Shown: one piece after another, positions 1 to 6,651 of the stretch | Numbering within the stretch: the stretch's first letter is position 1 | Layout of the letters: every line of letters starts with the position of its first letter | DNA from: a virus | IMG/VR virus record: IMGVR_UViG_3300010370_003901 | Span: 1 to 25,005 of that record | DNA length: 25,005 nt | Direction: 5' to 3' (one strand) | The notes under the pieces: generated by a model | What the model was told of the DNA's origin: nothing | The model's database searches: none | The model's input: only the letters and a program-made list of their open reading frames with translations | Translations under genes and position numbers: made by a program

Positions 1-74
1 GCTCGTTTAGCCATCTGGTGAAGGCAGCGTTCTCATAAAGCGCCGTAGGAAGAGTTCGATTCTCTCAACGAGCA
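1..74 (+). tRNA. tRNA with CAT anticodon (tRNA-Met, or Ile2)
   Basis: A full cloverleaf can be drawn. The 7-bp acceptor stem GCTCGTT (1-7) pairs perfectly with AACGAGC (67-73). The D arm has GCC/GGC with GG in the loop. The anticodon stem is GCGTT/AGCGC around the loop CTCATAA, and the T arm has loop TTCGATT with four of five stem pairs. The discriminator base is A at 74 and no CCA is encoded. The anticodon CAT fits elongator Met, but a CAU tRNA can also read AUA isoleucine codons after lysidine modification, and the sequence alone does not decide between them. Phage-encoded tRNAs are common in T4-like cyanophages. The tRNA starts at base 1, so another tRNA could lie just outside the window. 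Confidence 0.9.
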
Positions 75-99
75 TAGGACACCATTTTAAGTGTCCACC

Positions 100-128
100 T
101 TGACTTCCCCAAGTCAAACCCTTATAAT
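100..128 (+). promoter_or_regulatory. sigma70-like promoter before the small-gene block
   Basis: TTGACT (100-105) and TATAAT (123-128) are separated by exactly 17 bp. This is a near-consensus sigma70 promoter, as used by early cyanophage genes. It lies between the tRNA and the first small gene, and it covers the possible GTG start at 91. That makes the ATG at 151 the likely true start. Confidence 0.75.
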
Positions 129-150
129 ACTAAGGTCAACAATCAAACAA

Positions 151-366
151 ATGACTCTCACAGCAAAATTCAAGAAAGACCTCCAAACCCTTCGTGGGGC
201 AGCAAATGGTGATTTCTACCTTGATGTAAAGAATCCGAAACTCTACAAAAAGGTTCGCCGCTACTACGAAAACGAAGGCGTTGTATTCTCAGGTGATCCT
301 ATGGATGATTATGAGATGCTTATGGAATATATTGCTGGCGATCTTGAAACTATTGAGGTTGCTTGA
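151..366 (+). CDS. small protein of unknown function
   Basis: This 71-residue protein is acidic at its C-terminus (DDYEMLMEYIAGDLETIEVA) and basic in the middle (KLYKKVRRYYENEG). I do not recognise the family. It has no membrane segment, signal peptide or metal motif. The ATG at 151 is preferred over an upstream in-frame GTG at 91, because the latter would place the start inside the sigma70-like promoter at 100-128. The stop overlaps the start of the next gene (TGATG at 364-368), so the two are probably co-translated. Its place right behind a strong host-type promoter suggests early expression. This is an inference. Confidence 0.7.
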   Translation: MTLTAKFKKDLQTLRGAANGDFYLDVKNPKLYKKVRRYYENEGVVFSGDPMDDYEMLMEYIAGDLETIEVA

Positions 367-590
367 TGAAAATTCTTCTTGATCGTTTCCCCTATCGTTA
401 TGTTGAGTGTGGAACTTTGGAGAACGGATATCCAGATTATCGAATTCAAAAAATGAATTCAATTTCTGGTCGTTATAACGACATGTATCTGTGTGATAAT
501 GGTATGCAATTTGGAACTGCTATGGAAGATTTTGAGTATACCAAGTGGTTAGATCCAGATAATCCTGGCGCTTATCGAAAATGGGACTGA
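366..590 (+). CDS. small protein of unknown function
   Basis: This 74-residue protein is rich in aromatic residues (several Tyr, Phe and Trp) and acidic residues, and starts MKILLDRFPYRYVECG. I do not recognise a domain, and no membrane segment is visible. The ATG at 366 overlaps the TGA of the preceding gene by one base; an alternative TTG at 363 adds one residue and is unlikely. It probably shares the promoter at 100-128 with the preceding gene. Its size and position fit the short accessory genes found next to tRNA genes in T4-like cyanophages, but nothing in the sequence gives a role. Confidence 0.7.
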   Translation: MKILLDRFPYRYVECGTLENGYPDYRIQKMNSISGRYNDMYLCDNGMQFGTAMEDFEYTKWLDPDNPGAYRKWD

Positions 591-592
591 TA

Positions 593-599
593 CTAAATA
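593..599 (+). promoter_or_regulatory. late-promoter-like motif (CTAAATA)
   Basis: CTAAATA lies 25 bases before the start of the gene at 625. It resembles the T4-type late promoter core (TATAAATA) and recurs at 23332-23338 before the next clear gene block. In AT-rich DNA such a short match can be chance, so this is tentative. Confidence 0.35.
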
Positions 600-624
600 C
601 TCAAACAGTTAATCATTAATAGTC

Positions 625-846
625 ATGGCAACTAGAAAAGTTTCTACTGAAACATCTTCACAACCATATATGTCTACATACGATAAGCAAGTAGAAGAGA
701 GACTTCAAGCATTAGAAGGAAAGGCACATACCCCATGCTCTGGCGGTGGTGACTCTGCAAAAGTTGCTGCTCTTGAAGCAAAACTTGAAATAGTTATCAA
801 AGCCCTGAGGCAAGTTATGCCAGGAGCATTGCCAAAAGACTTCTGA
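625..846 (+). CDS. small protein with a predicted C-terminal helix, function unknown
   Basis: This is a 73-residue protein. The N-terminal third is Ser/Thr-rich. It is followed by a helical stretch (KQVEERLQALEG), a glycine-rich break (CSGGG) and a second heptad-like helix (VAALEAKLEIVIKALRQVM). That pattern suggests a short helical hairpin or coiled coil able to oligomerise. I recognise no enzyme motif. The ATG at 625 sits 35 bases after the preceding stop, and a late-promoter-like CTAAATA lies at 593-599. It may therefore be transcribed apart from the two genes before it. The structured region at 853-940 follows immediately. Confidence 0.65.
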   Translation: MATRKVSTETSSQPYMSTYDKQVEERLQALEGKAHTPCSGGGDSAKVAALEAKLEIVIKALRQVMPGALPKDF

Positions 847-852
847 TTCATG

Positions 853-878
853 GTTTCTTGCTTCCTAAAAGCAAGTGG
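853..878 (+). repeat. hairpin repeat, copy 1
   Basis: CTTGCTT (857-863) pairs perfectly with AAGCAAG (869-875) around the loop CCTAA. The flanking bases GTTTCTTGCTTC and AGCAAGTGG are repeated exactly at 1229-1258. No T-run follows, so it is not a standard intrinsic terminator. A second small hairpin, AGTCT/AGACT around CGGGA, lies just downstream near 896-910. Confidence 0.6.
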
Positions 879-972
879 TGGAGTCAAATGACCCAAGTCT
901 CGGGAAGACTCAAAAATCGCCCTGGTCGGGACCCCCCCTCGATAACACACACATACACACAGGAGTAAACAA

Positions 973-1173
973 ATGACACCTTATGAATTGAGGTTTGAGA
1001 TTTTTAAACAAGCGAATGGATTAGCACAAGACGAATATCATTGCAAATATGCAATGGTAGACGGATGGAATAAAAATAATCCAGTTAAAATGGATTATCC
1101 AGAATTTCCAACTTATGCTGAAATTGAAAAACTTGCAAATAAAATCAACAACTTTGTTTCCGAGACAAAGTAG
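973..1173 (+). CDS. small protein of unknown function
   Basis: This 66-residue protein is rich in Asn, Lys and Tyr and starts MTPYELRFEIFKQANGLAQD. It looks like a small helical soluble protein, with no membrane segment and no recognised motif. The start is well supported by a strong Shine-Dalgarno sequence AGGAG at 961-965, seven bases before the ATG. It lies between the two copies of the hairpin repeat (853-878 and 1229-1258), so a copy of the hairpin comes before and after it. It is the last gene before the terminator at 1280-1307. Confidence 0.7.
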   Translation: MTPYELRFEIFKQANGLAQDEYHCKYAMVDGWNKNNPVKMDYPEFPTYAEIEKLANKINNFVSETK

Positions 1174-1228
1174 GTTTCCAATTTCCTGAAAGAATTGGTG
1201 GTGCGGATGGGGTTTATACTCCCGCCCA

Positions 1229-1258
1229 GTTTCTTGCTTCTGGTCAAAGAGCAAGTGG
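1229..1258 (+). repeat. hairpin repeat, copy 2
   Basis: GTTTCTTGCTTC (1229-1240) and AGCAAGTGG (1250-1258) are identical to the two arms at 853-864 and 870-878. The distance between the arms is nine bases here instead of five. The stem CTTGCT/AGCAAG still forms. Keeping the arms while the loop differs suggests the paired structure is what matters. Confidence 0.6.
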
Positions 1259-1279
1259 CGTGCATGAAAGACCTTATAG

Positions 1280-1307
1280 GCAGGGTTGCATAAACCCTGC
1301 TTTTTTT
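1280..1307 (+). terminator. intrinsic terminator closing the small-gene block
   Basis: GCAGGGTT (1280-1287) pairs perfectly over 8 bp with AACCCTGC (1293-1300) around the loop GCATA. Seven T residues follow (1301-1307). This is a classic Rho-independent terminator. A sigma70-like promoter for the next operon is embedded in it. Confidence 0.9.
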
Positions 1308-1314
1308 GTATAAT
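1286..1314 (+). promoter_or_regulatory. sigma70-like promoter at the head of the sugar island
   Basis: TTGCAT (1286-1291) and TATAAT (1309-1314) have a 17-bp spacer. The -35 box lies inside the stem-loop of the terminator at 1280-1307. The first gene of the carbohydrate island starts 20 bases downstream at 1334. Confidence 0.65.
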
Positions 1315-1333
1315 GATACAAAGTAGATTTCAT

Positions 1334-1837
1334 ATGAAGATAGGATTTAATTGTAGCTCATGTGACTTGTTTCATGCTGGTCATGTTACTATGTTCAAGA
1401 TGGAAAAAGAAATGTGTGACCATCTAAAAGTTGCACTTCAAGTGGATCCCACAATTGATCGTCCTGGCATTAAAAATAAACCTGTGCAATCTGTTTACGA
1501 AAGATATGCACAGTTGCAGGGTTGTAGATATGTTGACGAAATACTTGTATATGAAACAGAGGCAGATCTACTTAATTTAATTAAAACTCAAACAATTCAT
1601 ATTCGTTTTCTAAGTGAAGAATATAAAGATAAAGATTTCACTGGAAAGCAATATTGTATAGATCATGGAATTGAATTATATTTTCATTTAAGAAGACATC
1701 AGTATTCATCAACTGAATTGAGAAATAGAGTTTATCTTTTGGAAAAAGAAAAGAGAGAAAAAAATAGAGATAATGTAATTGAACCGTATCCACATTCTCC
1801 CGAACTTTTAGAAAAATATTCTTTGAAAAACGAATGA
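1334..1837 (+). CDS. cytidylyltransferase-like nucleotidyltransferase
   Basis: This 167-residue protein belongs to the HxGH nucleotidyltransferase superfamily, closest in pattern to glycerol-3-phosphate cytidylyltransferase (TagD) and the nucleotidyltransferase domain of HldE. It has LFHAGHV at 12-18 (the HxGH nucleotide-binding motif), GCRYVDEI at 63-70 (compare RYVDE in TagD) and YSSTELRNR at 124-132 (the ISSTxI/R-type signature). The last 30 residues are a charged tail not usual in TagD. It would join CTP or ATP to a phosphorylated alcohol or sugar; the substrate is unknown. An upstream TTG at 1286 would begin inside the terminator/promoter, so the ATG at 1334 is chosen. It heads the island and is followed two bases later by RmlB. 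Confidence 0.75.
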   Translation: MKIGFNCSSCDLFHAGHVTMFKMEKEMCDHLKVALQVDPTIDRPGIKNKPVQSVYERYAQLQGCRYVDEILVYETEADLLNLIKTQTIHIRFLSEEYKDKDFTGKQYCIDHGIELYFHLRRHQYSSTELRNRVYLLEKEKREKNRDNVIEPYPHSPELLEKYSLKNE

Positions 1838-1838
1838 T

Positions 1839-2765
1839 ATGAGCATCTTAGTTACTGGTGGAGCAGGATTTATCGGAAGTAATTTTCTTCATCATTTAAT
1901 TAATACAACTGATGAAGAAATTGTTTGTATAGACAAATTAACTTATGCTGGAAATCGTGAAAATGTTCCAAGTCAGGTAAAGATATACATTACTGACATA
2001 GCAAATAGAGAAAGTTGCGATCGGGTTTTTTCAAAGCATAAGATTAAAACCGTATTTCATTTGGCAGCAGAAAGTCACGTAGATAACTCAATAAAAGATT
2101 GTTCTCAATTTATTCATAGTAATATTAATGGGACGGTTAATCTTTTAAATTTATCATTGAGGTATGAGATTGATAAATTTATCCATATTTCCACTGATGA
2201 AGTGTATGGATCAATTGACTGGGGATCCTTTACTGAGAGTTCAAATTACAATCCTCGCAATCCATATTCCGCATCAAAAGCTGCATCTGATCATTTTGTA
2301 ATGGCGTATTATAACACCTATGGGTTGCCAATTAATATTACTAATTGTTCCAATAACTATGGACCAAGACAATACAAGGAAAAGTTTATCCCCCAGATAA
2401 TTTTAAATGCCCTTTCAAACAAAAAGATTCCTGTGTATGGTGATGGTTTGCAAGTACGTGATTGGTTATATGTTCAGGATCATTGTGTTGCTTTAACAAA
2501 GGTTTGGAAAAACGGTAAGATAGGTGAAAAGTACAATATAGGTGGTCAGTGTGAAATGACCAATTTAGATCTTGTAAAACAGATTCTTGGTATTATGCAA
2601 AAAGGAGAAGATATGATAGAATATGTTGCCGACAGACCTGGACATGATCGCAGGTATTCAACCAGCATTGAAAAAATAAAAGACAACGTATTCTGGGTTC
2701 CTTCTTATGACATTGGTTATGGATTGCAAAAAACAATTGAGTGGTATGAACGCAATTGGAACTAG
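1839..2765 (+). CDS. rmlB: dTDP-glucose 4,6-dehydratase
   Basis: This enzyme converts dTDP-glucose to dTDP-4-keto-6-deoxyglucose, the branch point for dTDP-6-deoxysugars. It is an extended short-chain dehydrogenase of 308 residues, close to the usual 310-350. It has the NAD-binding TGGAGFIGS (6-14), the dehydratase signature STDEVYG (118-124) with the catalytic Asp-Glu pair, and YSASK (143-147) with the catalytic Tyr and Lys. NNYGPRQ and VRDWLYVQDH are also typical. The next gene (RmlC) starts inside its last 20 bases. The partner that makes dTDP-glucose (RmlA) is not in this window, so that precursor would come from the host or from elsewhere in the phage. A related dehydratase acting on another nucleotide sugar cannot be excluded. 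Confidence 0.9.
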   Translation: MSILVTGGAGFIGSNFLHHLINTTDEEIVCIDKLTYAGNRENVPSQVKIYITDIANRESCDRVFSKHKIKTVFHLAAESHVDNSIKDCSQFIHSNINGTVNLLNLSLRYEIDKFIHISTDEVYGSIDWGSFTESSNYNPRNPYSASKAASDHFVMAYYNTYGLPINITNCSNNYGPRQYKEKFIPQIILNALSNKKIPVYGDGLQVRDWLYVQDHCVALTKVWKNGKIGEKYNIGGQCEMTNLDLVKQILGIMQKGEDMIEYVADRPGHDRRYSTSIEKIKDNVFWVPSYDIGYGLQKTIEWYERNWN

Positions 2766-3282
2766 ATTTCCTGATGTAAATATCATCACTAATAAGGTAC
2801 ATCAAGATGATAGGGGTTCTTTCTTAGAAACGTTCAATCTACGAGAGATTCAAAGAATTATTGGATCATATAACTTTGTTCAAGATTGTTGCTCAATTTC
2901 TAAGAAAAACGTCATTAGAGGTTTGCACTATCAAATTGAACACCCTCAGGGTAAATTGGTCAGATGTATTCGTGGAGAAATCTATGATGTTATCGTTGAT
3001 CTTCGTAGAAGTTCTAAAACTTTTGGTCAATGGACGGGATTTCATCTAGGAACAAGATCTTCTCAACTATGGATTCCACCAGGATTTGCTCATGGGTTTT
3101 CTGTTTTGTCAGATGAAGCCGAAGTTCAATATAAACTTACTGAGTATCGATTCCCAGAATATGAGAGAACATTGGCTTGGAATGATATTAGTTTAGTGAT
3201 TGACTGGGGTGTAGATGATCCTATTATTTCTGATAGGGATTTGAATGGGCAACCATTTATTGAATGCGAAACCTATGAGTAA
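2746..3282 (+). CDS. rmlC: dTDP-4-dehydrorhamnose 3,5-epimerase
   Basis: This is a cupin-fold epimerase acting on the product of the preceding gene, moving it towards L-rhamnose-type sugars. At 178 residues it has the normal family length. Visible signatures are DDRGSFLETF (21-30), RGLHYQ (58-63) with the catalytic His at 61, the following Gln-Gly-Lys of the active site, and PPGFAHGF (111-118). The start is placed at the ATG at 2746, overlapping rmlB by 20 bases. A start at 2707 would add 13 unrelated residues translated from inside rmlB. The close coupling with rmlB supports joint expression. Single-site 3-epimerases share this fold, so the exact stereochemistry is inferred. Confidence 0.9.
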   Translation: MNAIGTRFPDVNIITNKVHQDDRGSFLETFNLREIQRIIGSYNFVQDCCSISKKNVIRGLHYQIEHPQGKLVRCIRGEIYDVIVDLRRSSKTFGQWTGFHLGTRSSQLWIPPGFAHGFSVLSDEAEVQYKLTEYRFPEYERTLAWNDISLVIDWGVDDPIISDRDLNGQPFIECETYE

Positions 3283-4093
3283 GGTAACAGTTTATGGATC
3301 TACTGGATTTATTGGAGGTACATTTTGCGATATGTACCTAGATGAAACATTAAAGGTTCCCAGAAATGAAAGAAAACCGTTATCTAACAATATTCTTTAT
3401 CTTATAAGCACGACATCCAACTATAATGTTCTTGAAGATTTGACTCTCGACGTAAAAACAAATCTTGAAGTTCTAATGGAAACCTTAGAACACTGTAAAA
3501 CAAATGATATTGTTTTTAATTATGTGAGCACTGGATTTGTTTATGGATCTAATATTGTATATGCAACAGAAGATGATCCTTGTGATCCTCAGGGATTTTA
3601 TTCAATCACAAAGAGAGCAGCAGAGCAACTTATCATTTCATTTTGTAAGGTCTATGATGTGAAGTATCGTATCATGAGGATTGCAAATGTATATGGTCAT
3701 GATAAAACAGTTTCATCAAAAAAGAATGTTCTTGGATACTTGATTGAATTGATGAAGCAGAATAAACAAATCACATTATATGATGGTGGAAAGGATTTGA
3801 GGGACTACATGCATGTAAGTGATGTATGTAAAGCTTTGAAACTGGTTATTGATAAGGGAGAAATTAATTCCATCTACAACATTGCAACAGGAACTGCTCT
3901 TCCATTTAGAAACATCGTTCTCTTGTGCAAGGAAATTCTTAAAAGTGAAAGTGAGATTGTGTCCATAGAAACTCCGAAATTTAATCAATTGGTTCAGGCA
4001 AAAAACTTTGCTTTGAATGCGGAGAAACTCATGACTTTGGGATTTGAACCAAATGTCGATCTTTACTTTGGGTTGCAATCTCTATGCAAATGA
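3275..4093 (+). CDS. NAD(P)-dependent sugar epimerase/dehydratase/reductase
   Basis: This is an extended short-chain dehydrogenase of 272 residues. It has the nucleotide-binding GSTGFIG near residue 8, STGFVYG (compare S/TxxVYG), YSITK with the catalytic Tyr and Lys, RIANVYG, and a C-terminal DLRDYMHVSDVC segment that closes the active site. Its position, overlapping rmlC by 8 bases, suggests it acts next on the dTDP-4-keto sugar, perhaps as the 4-keto reductase. It does not have the typical RmlD N-terminus (GxxGQLG), so ordinary dTDP-L-rhamnose is not assured; a 6-deoxytalose-type product or another epimerisation is possible. The ATG at 3275 is chosen over 3245, which would lengthen the overlap and add residues before the beta strand of the Rossmann fold. 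Confidence 0.75.
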   Translation: MSKVTVYGSTGFIGGTFCDMYLDETLKVPRNERKPLSNNILYLISTTSNYNVLEDLTLDVKTNLEVLMETLEHCKTNDIVFNYVSTGFVYGSNIVYATEDDPCDPQGFYSITKRAAEQLIISFCKVYDVKYRIMRIANVYGHDKTVSSKKNVLGYLIELMKQNKQITLYDGGKDLRDYMHVSDVCKALKLVIDKGEINSIYNIATGTALPFRNIVLLCKEILKSESEIVSIETPKFNQLVQAKNFALNAEKLMTLGFEPNVDLYFGLQSLCK

Positions 4094-4101
4094 TCTATAC
4101 T
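4073..4101 (+). promoter_or_regulatory. sigma70-like promoter before the GDP-mannose epimerase gene
   Basis: TTGCAA (4073-4078) and TATACT (4096-4101) are spaced by 17 bp and span the end of the preceding gene. This is one of the few real intergenic gaps in the island (4094-4125). It would start a separate transcript beginning with the 3,5-epimerase at 4126. Confidence 0.6.
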
Positions 4102-4125
4102 ACATACTAGGAATGAATAGTTTTT

Positions 4126-5199
4126 ATGTCTGAATATACTAAAACAGCCCTTGTTCTTGGTGCTGGTGGATTTATTGGAAGTCACATGGTTAAGAGACTT
4201 CGTGCAGAAGGATACTGGGTGCGAGGAGTAGATCTTAAATACCCAGAGTATTCTGTGAGTGAAGCAAATGAATTTATTCTTGGCGATCTTCGTGATGTAA
4301 ATTTTGTTCATCGATGCATTCGTTTTACTGGATATCTTGGCAACTTTTATAAAAGCATTATAGATAAGTTTGCAGAACCTTTTGATGAAATCTATCAGTT
4401 CGCTGCTGATATGGGTGGTGCAGGTTTCGTCTTTACTGGCGAAAATGATGCAGATATTATGCATAACTCTGTAACTATCAATTTGAATGTTCTTGATGAA
4501 CAACATAAGTTGAATGAAATCAAGGAAGTAAATAAGACTAAGATTTTCTATTCTGGATCTGCTTGCATGTATCCAGAGCACAATCAATTGGATCCCGATA
4601 ACCCCGATTGCCGTGAAGATTCCGCGTATCCCGCAGCACCAGATTCCGAGTATGGATGGGAAAAACTGTTTTCAGAACGCTTGTATCTTGCTTATCACCG
4701 CAATTATGGTATTCCTGTACGCATCGCTCGGTATCACAATATTTACGGACCAGAAGGAACGTGGGACGGCGGTCGTGAAAAAGCCCCAGCAGCAATCTGC
4801 CGAAAAGTAGCATATCTTCCAGATGTTGGCGGGGCAATCGAAGTATGGGGAGATGGGGAACAAACCAGATCATTCCTCTATATTGATGAGTGTCTCGAAG
4901 CAACTCGTCGTCTGATGGATTCTGATTTCATTGGTCCAGTAAATATTGGATCGGAAGAAATGGTTACTATCAATCAACTGGTTGATATTGTTTCTAAGGT
5001 TGGAGGAAAGGCTGTTAATAGAATCCATAAACTGGATGCTCCCCTCGGAGTTCGTGGACGTAATTCTAATAACGATTTGATTCGAGAAAAACTTGATTGG
5101 GATTATAGTATGACGCTCGAACAAGGTATTGAAAAGACATATAATTGGATCCATTCTCAAATTGAAAAACCTTACACACCTTCTTGGCATCCCGTATGA
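4126..5199 (+). CDS. gme: GDP-mannose 3,5-epimerase
   Basis: This enzyme converts GDP-D-mannose to GDP-L-galactose (and GDP-L-gulose), best known from plant vitamin C synthesis. The match runs the whole length (357 residues). LGAGGFIGS (11-19) binds NAD. FAADMGGAG (92-100) and GSACMYPE (144-151) follow, the latter with Cys147 corresponding to the catalytic Cys. YGWEK (176-180) carries the catalytic Tyr/Lys. HNIYGPEGTWDGGREKAP (204-221) contains Lys219, corresponding to the second catalytic residue. WGDGEQTRSF and GVRGRNSNN are also family-specific. Part of the gene is visibly more GC-rich than its neighbours (for example 4590-4660), hinting at a separate origin. It has its own promoter-like sequence and is followed by an overlapping GT11 gene, a likely user of its product. 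Confidence 0.92.
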   Translation: MSEYTKTALVLGAGGFIGSHMVKRLRAEGYWVRGVDLKYPEYSVSEANEFILGDLRDVNFVHRCIRFTGYLGNFYKSIIDKFAEPFDEIYQFAADMGGAGFVFTGENDADIMHNSVTINLNVLDEQHKLNEIKEVNKTKIFYSGSACMYPEHNQLDPDNPDCREDSAYPAAPDSEYGWEKLFSERLYLAYHRNYGIPVRIARYHNIYGPEGTWDGGREKAPAAICRKVAYLPDVGGAIEVWGDGEQTRSFLYIDECLEATRRLMDSDFIGPVNIGSEEMVTINQLVDIVSKVGGKAVNRIHKLDAPLGVRGRNSNNDLIREKLDWDYSMTLEQGIEKTYNWIHSQIEKPYTPSWHPV

Positions 5200-6026
5200 T
5201 TGGATTTAATTACATTGGAAGATTGGGACGTTTGGGAAATCAAATGTTCCAATATGCCGCACTCAGGGGTATATCTGCAAATAGAGGATTTAATTTTTGC
5301 TTTCCATATTATGCTAATGCAGTTGATGATGGAATTGGAAACATGCTCAGAACAGAACTATTTGATTGTTTTGAAATGAGTAGCGTTACAGATCTCAATT
5401 TGCAAAATATAGATTCTGAACGCCCAACAGTAAGTGAAGGTGGATTTGAGTTTAATGAAACTCTTTTCAATGAGTGTCCAGATTGGGTAACTCTTTATGG
5501 GTTCTTTCAAACTGAAAAATACTTTAAAAATGTTGAAGATACTATTCGAAAAGATTTTACCTTTAAGAAAGAAATACTTGACCCATGTAAGGAAATGATG
5601 GGATCTTTTTATTCTGATAATGTAGATCCTACAATTGTTTCTCTTCATATTAGACGTACCGATTATCTTACCAATTCCTGTAATCATACTCCGTTGGGAA
5701 TGGATTACTATGAGAAAGCTCTGTCTGAGTTTCCTGAGGATGCGCCAGTAATTATATTTTCTGATGATCCAACTTGGTGCAAAGAGCAAGAACTTTTTTC
5801 CGATGAAAGGTTTTTAGTCTCTGAAAATACTAGCGGACACATCGATTTGTGTTTGATGAGTCTATGTACAGACTTTATTATTGCTAATAGTACGTTTAGT
5901 TGGTGGGGAGCATGGTTAGCAAATGGTAAGAAAGTCATTGCCCCATCTAAATGGTTTGGTCCAAATAACCAAAACTTAAATACAAAAGACTTATATTTGT
6001 CACACTGGAAAATTATAGGAGAGTAA
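5196..6026 (+). CDS. GT11 family glycosyltransferase (alpha-1,2-fucosyltransferase-like)
   Basis: GT11 enzymes move L-fucose from GDP-fucose to the 2-hydroxyl of galactose. This 276-residue protein has the family signatures in order: GRLGNQMFQYAAL (11-23), HIRRTDY (151-157, the GDP-binding HxRRxD motif), FSDDPTWC (188-195) and IIANSTFSWWGAWL (228-241). The ATG at 5196 overlaps the stop of the GDP-mannose 3,5-epimerase gene (ATGA). No GDP-fucose synthase (WcaG type) is evident nearby, whereas the coupled upstream gene yields GDP-L-galactose, which is L-fucose with an extra 6-hydroxyl. The donor here may therefore be GDP-L-galactose; this is inference. An FkbM methyltransferase and a GT6 follow. 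Confidence 0.9.
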   Translation: MIGFNYIGRLGRLGNQMFQYAALRGISANRGFNFCFPYYANAVDDGIGNMLRTELFDCFEMSSVTDLNLQNIDSERPTVSEGGFEFNETLFNECPDWVTLYGFFQTEKYFKNVEDTIRKDFTFKKEILDPCKEMMGSFYSDNVDPTIVSLHIRRTDYLTNSCNHTPLGMDYYEKALSEFPEDAPVIIFSDDPTWCKEQELFSDERFLVSENTSGHIDLCLMSLCTDFIIANSTFSWWGAWLANGKKVIAPSKWFGPNNQNLNTKDLYLSHWKIIGE

Positions 6027-6027
6027 A

Positions 6028-6651
6028 ATGCCTAGTTCATTAGATGCACATATTTCAGAAACTGAAATAGAATGGTCAACCATCGATTACTTCAAAAAAG
6101 TAGTTCAATTTTTGAAATCAAGAGAAATTAAAACTGTATTAGATGTTGGTGGATGCACTGGTCAAGTTTCAGTCATGCTTCTTCATGAGATTCCTTCGAT
6201 TGAAAAAGTTACTATTCTTGAACCAGTGTTAGAAAATTATAATTTTATTGTAGATCGAGCAAAGAGTGCAGATTCTGCGAAAGTTGAAGTCCTTAATAAG
6301 GCTCTCTTTTATGGAGAGACTCACATCAAACTTGGTCAATGTGACAGTAACGTTGGTGGTTGGAGTTTCAAACACACTGGAAATCAAACTAATGAAGTAG
6401 AAACAACTACTTTGGAAGATTTTTCTGATATTGATTTTGCAAAAATTGATATTGAAGGTGCGGAGTTGAATGTAATTCCAGAATCAACTTACATCAATGA
6501 TATTCCATACTTAGAAGTTGAATTTCATGATGAACTTATGACATCATGGAAAACTTTTGTTGGTAAACATCTAAAAAACCATAAGGTTAAATTTGAAGGA
6601 AATCCAGACAGACCTCAAAATGTTTTCTTAGTGCGGAAGGATCTATACTAA
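6028..6651 (+). CDS. FkbM family SAM-dependent methyltransferase
   Basis: This is a class I methyltransferase of 207 residues, probably O-methylating a sugar of the glycan. Motif I is LDVGGCTGQVS near residues 40-50. The acidic motif ILEPV follows, then an FkbM-type DFAKIDIEGAELNVI near residue 138. A good Shine-Dalgarno sequence (AGGAGA just before 6028) supports the start. It lies between the GT11 and GT6 transferase genes with almost no spacing and ends in TAATG, shared with the GT6 start. It may therefore methylate the sugar added by one of those two enzymes. A second FkbM-type gene is at 18298. The acceptor is not predictable from sequence. Confidence 0.85.
   Translation: MPSSLDAHISETEIEWSTIDYFKKVVQFLKSREIKTVLDVGGCTGQVSVMLLHEIPSIEKVTILEPVLENYNFIVDRAKSADSAKVEVLNKALFYGETHIKLGQCDSNVGGWSFKHTGNQTNEVETTTLEDFSDIDFAKIDIEGAELNVIPESTYINDIPYLEVEFHDELMTSWKTFVGKHLKNHKVKFEGNPDRPQNVFLVRKDLY

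Noticed and set aside
91-150. GTG start at 91 extending the first small protein by 20 residues
   Set aside because: It would place the coding start inside a near-consensus sigma70 promoter (100-128); the ATG at 151 lies 22 bases after the -10 box and is more likely.
705-950. Minus-strand 81-codon frame opposite the 625-846 gene
   Set aside because: It is antisense to a plausible plus-strand gene, has no ribosome site or recognisable protein pattern, and all neighbours are on the plus strand.
1215-1220. TATACT as another -10 box
   Set aside because: No -35-like hexamer is present 17 bp upstream.
1173-1314. Open frame after the 973 gene that could be a frameshifted C-terminal extension
   Set aside because: It runs through the hairpin repeat and the terminator stem, which explain the sequence better; no slippery site is visible at the stop.
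4113-4133. Six-codon leader frame overlapping the 3,5-epimerase start
   Set aside because: The only SD-like sequence (TAGGA) touches its ATG with no spacing, so translation is doubtful; short frames like this are expected by chance.
4063-4587. 174-codon minus-strand frame opposite the GDP-mannose 3,5-epimerase gene
   Set aside because: The plus-strand gene matches its family over the full length; the antisense frame is low-complexity and is explained by codon bias of the real gene.
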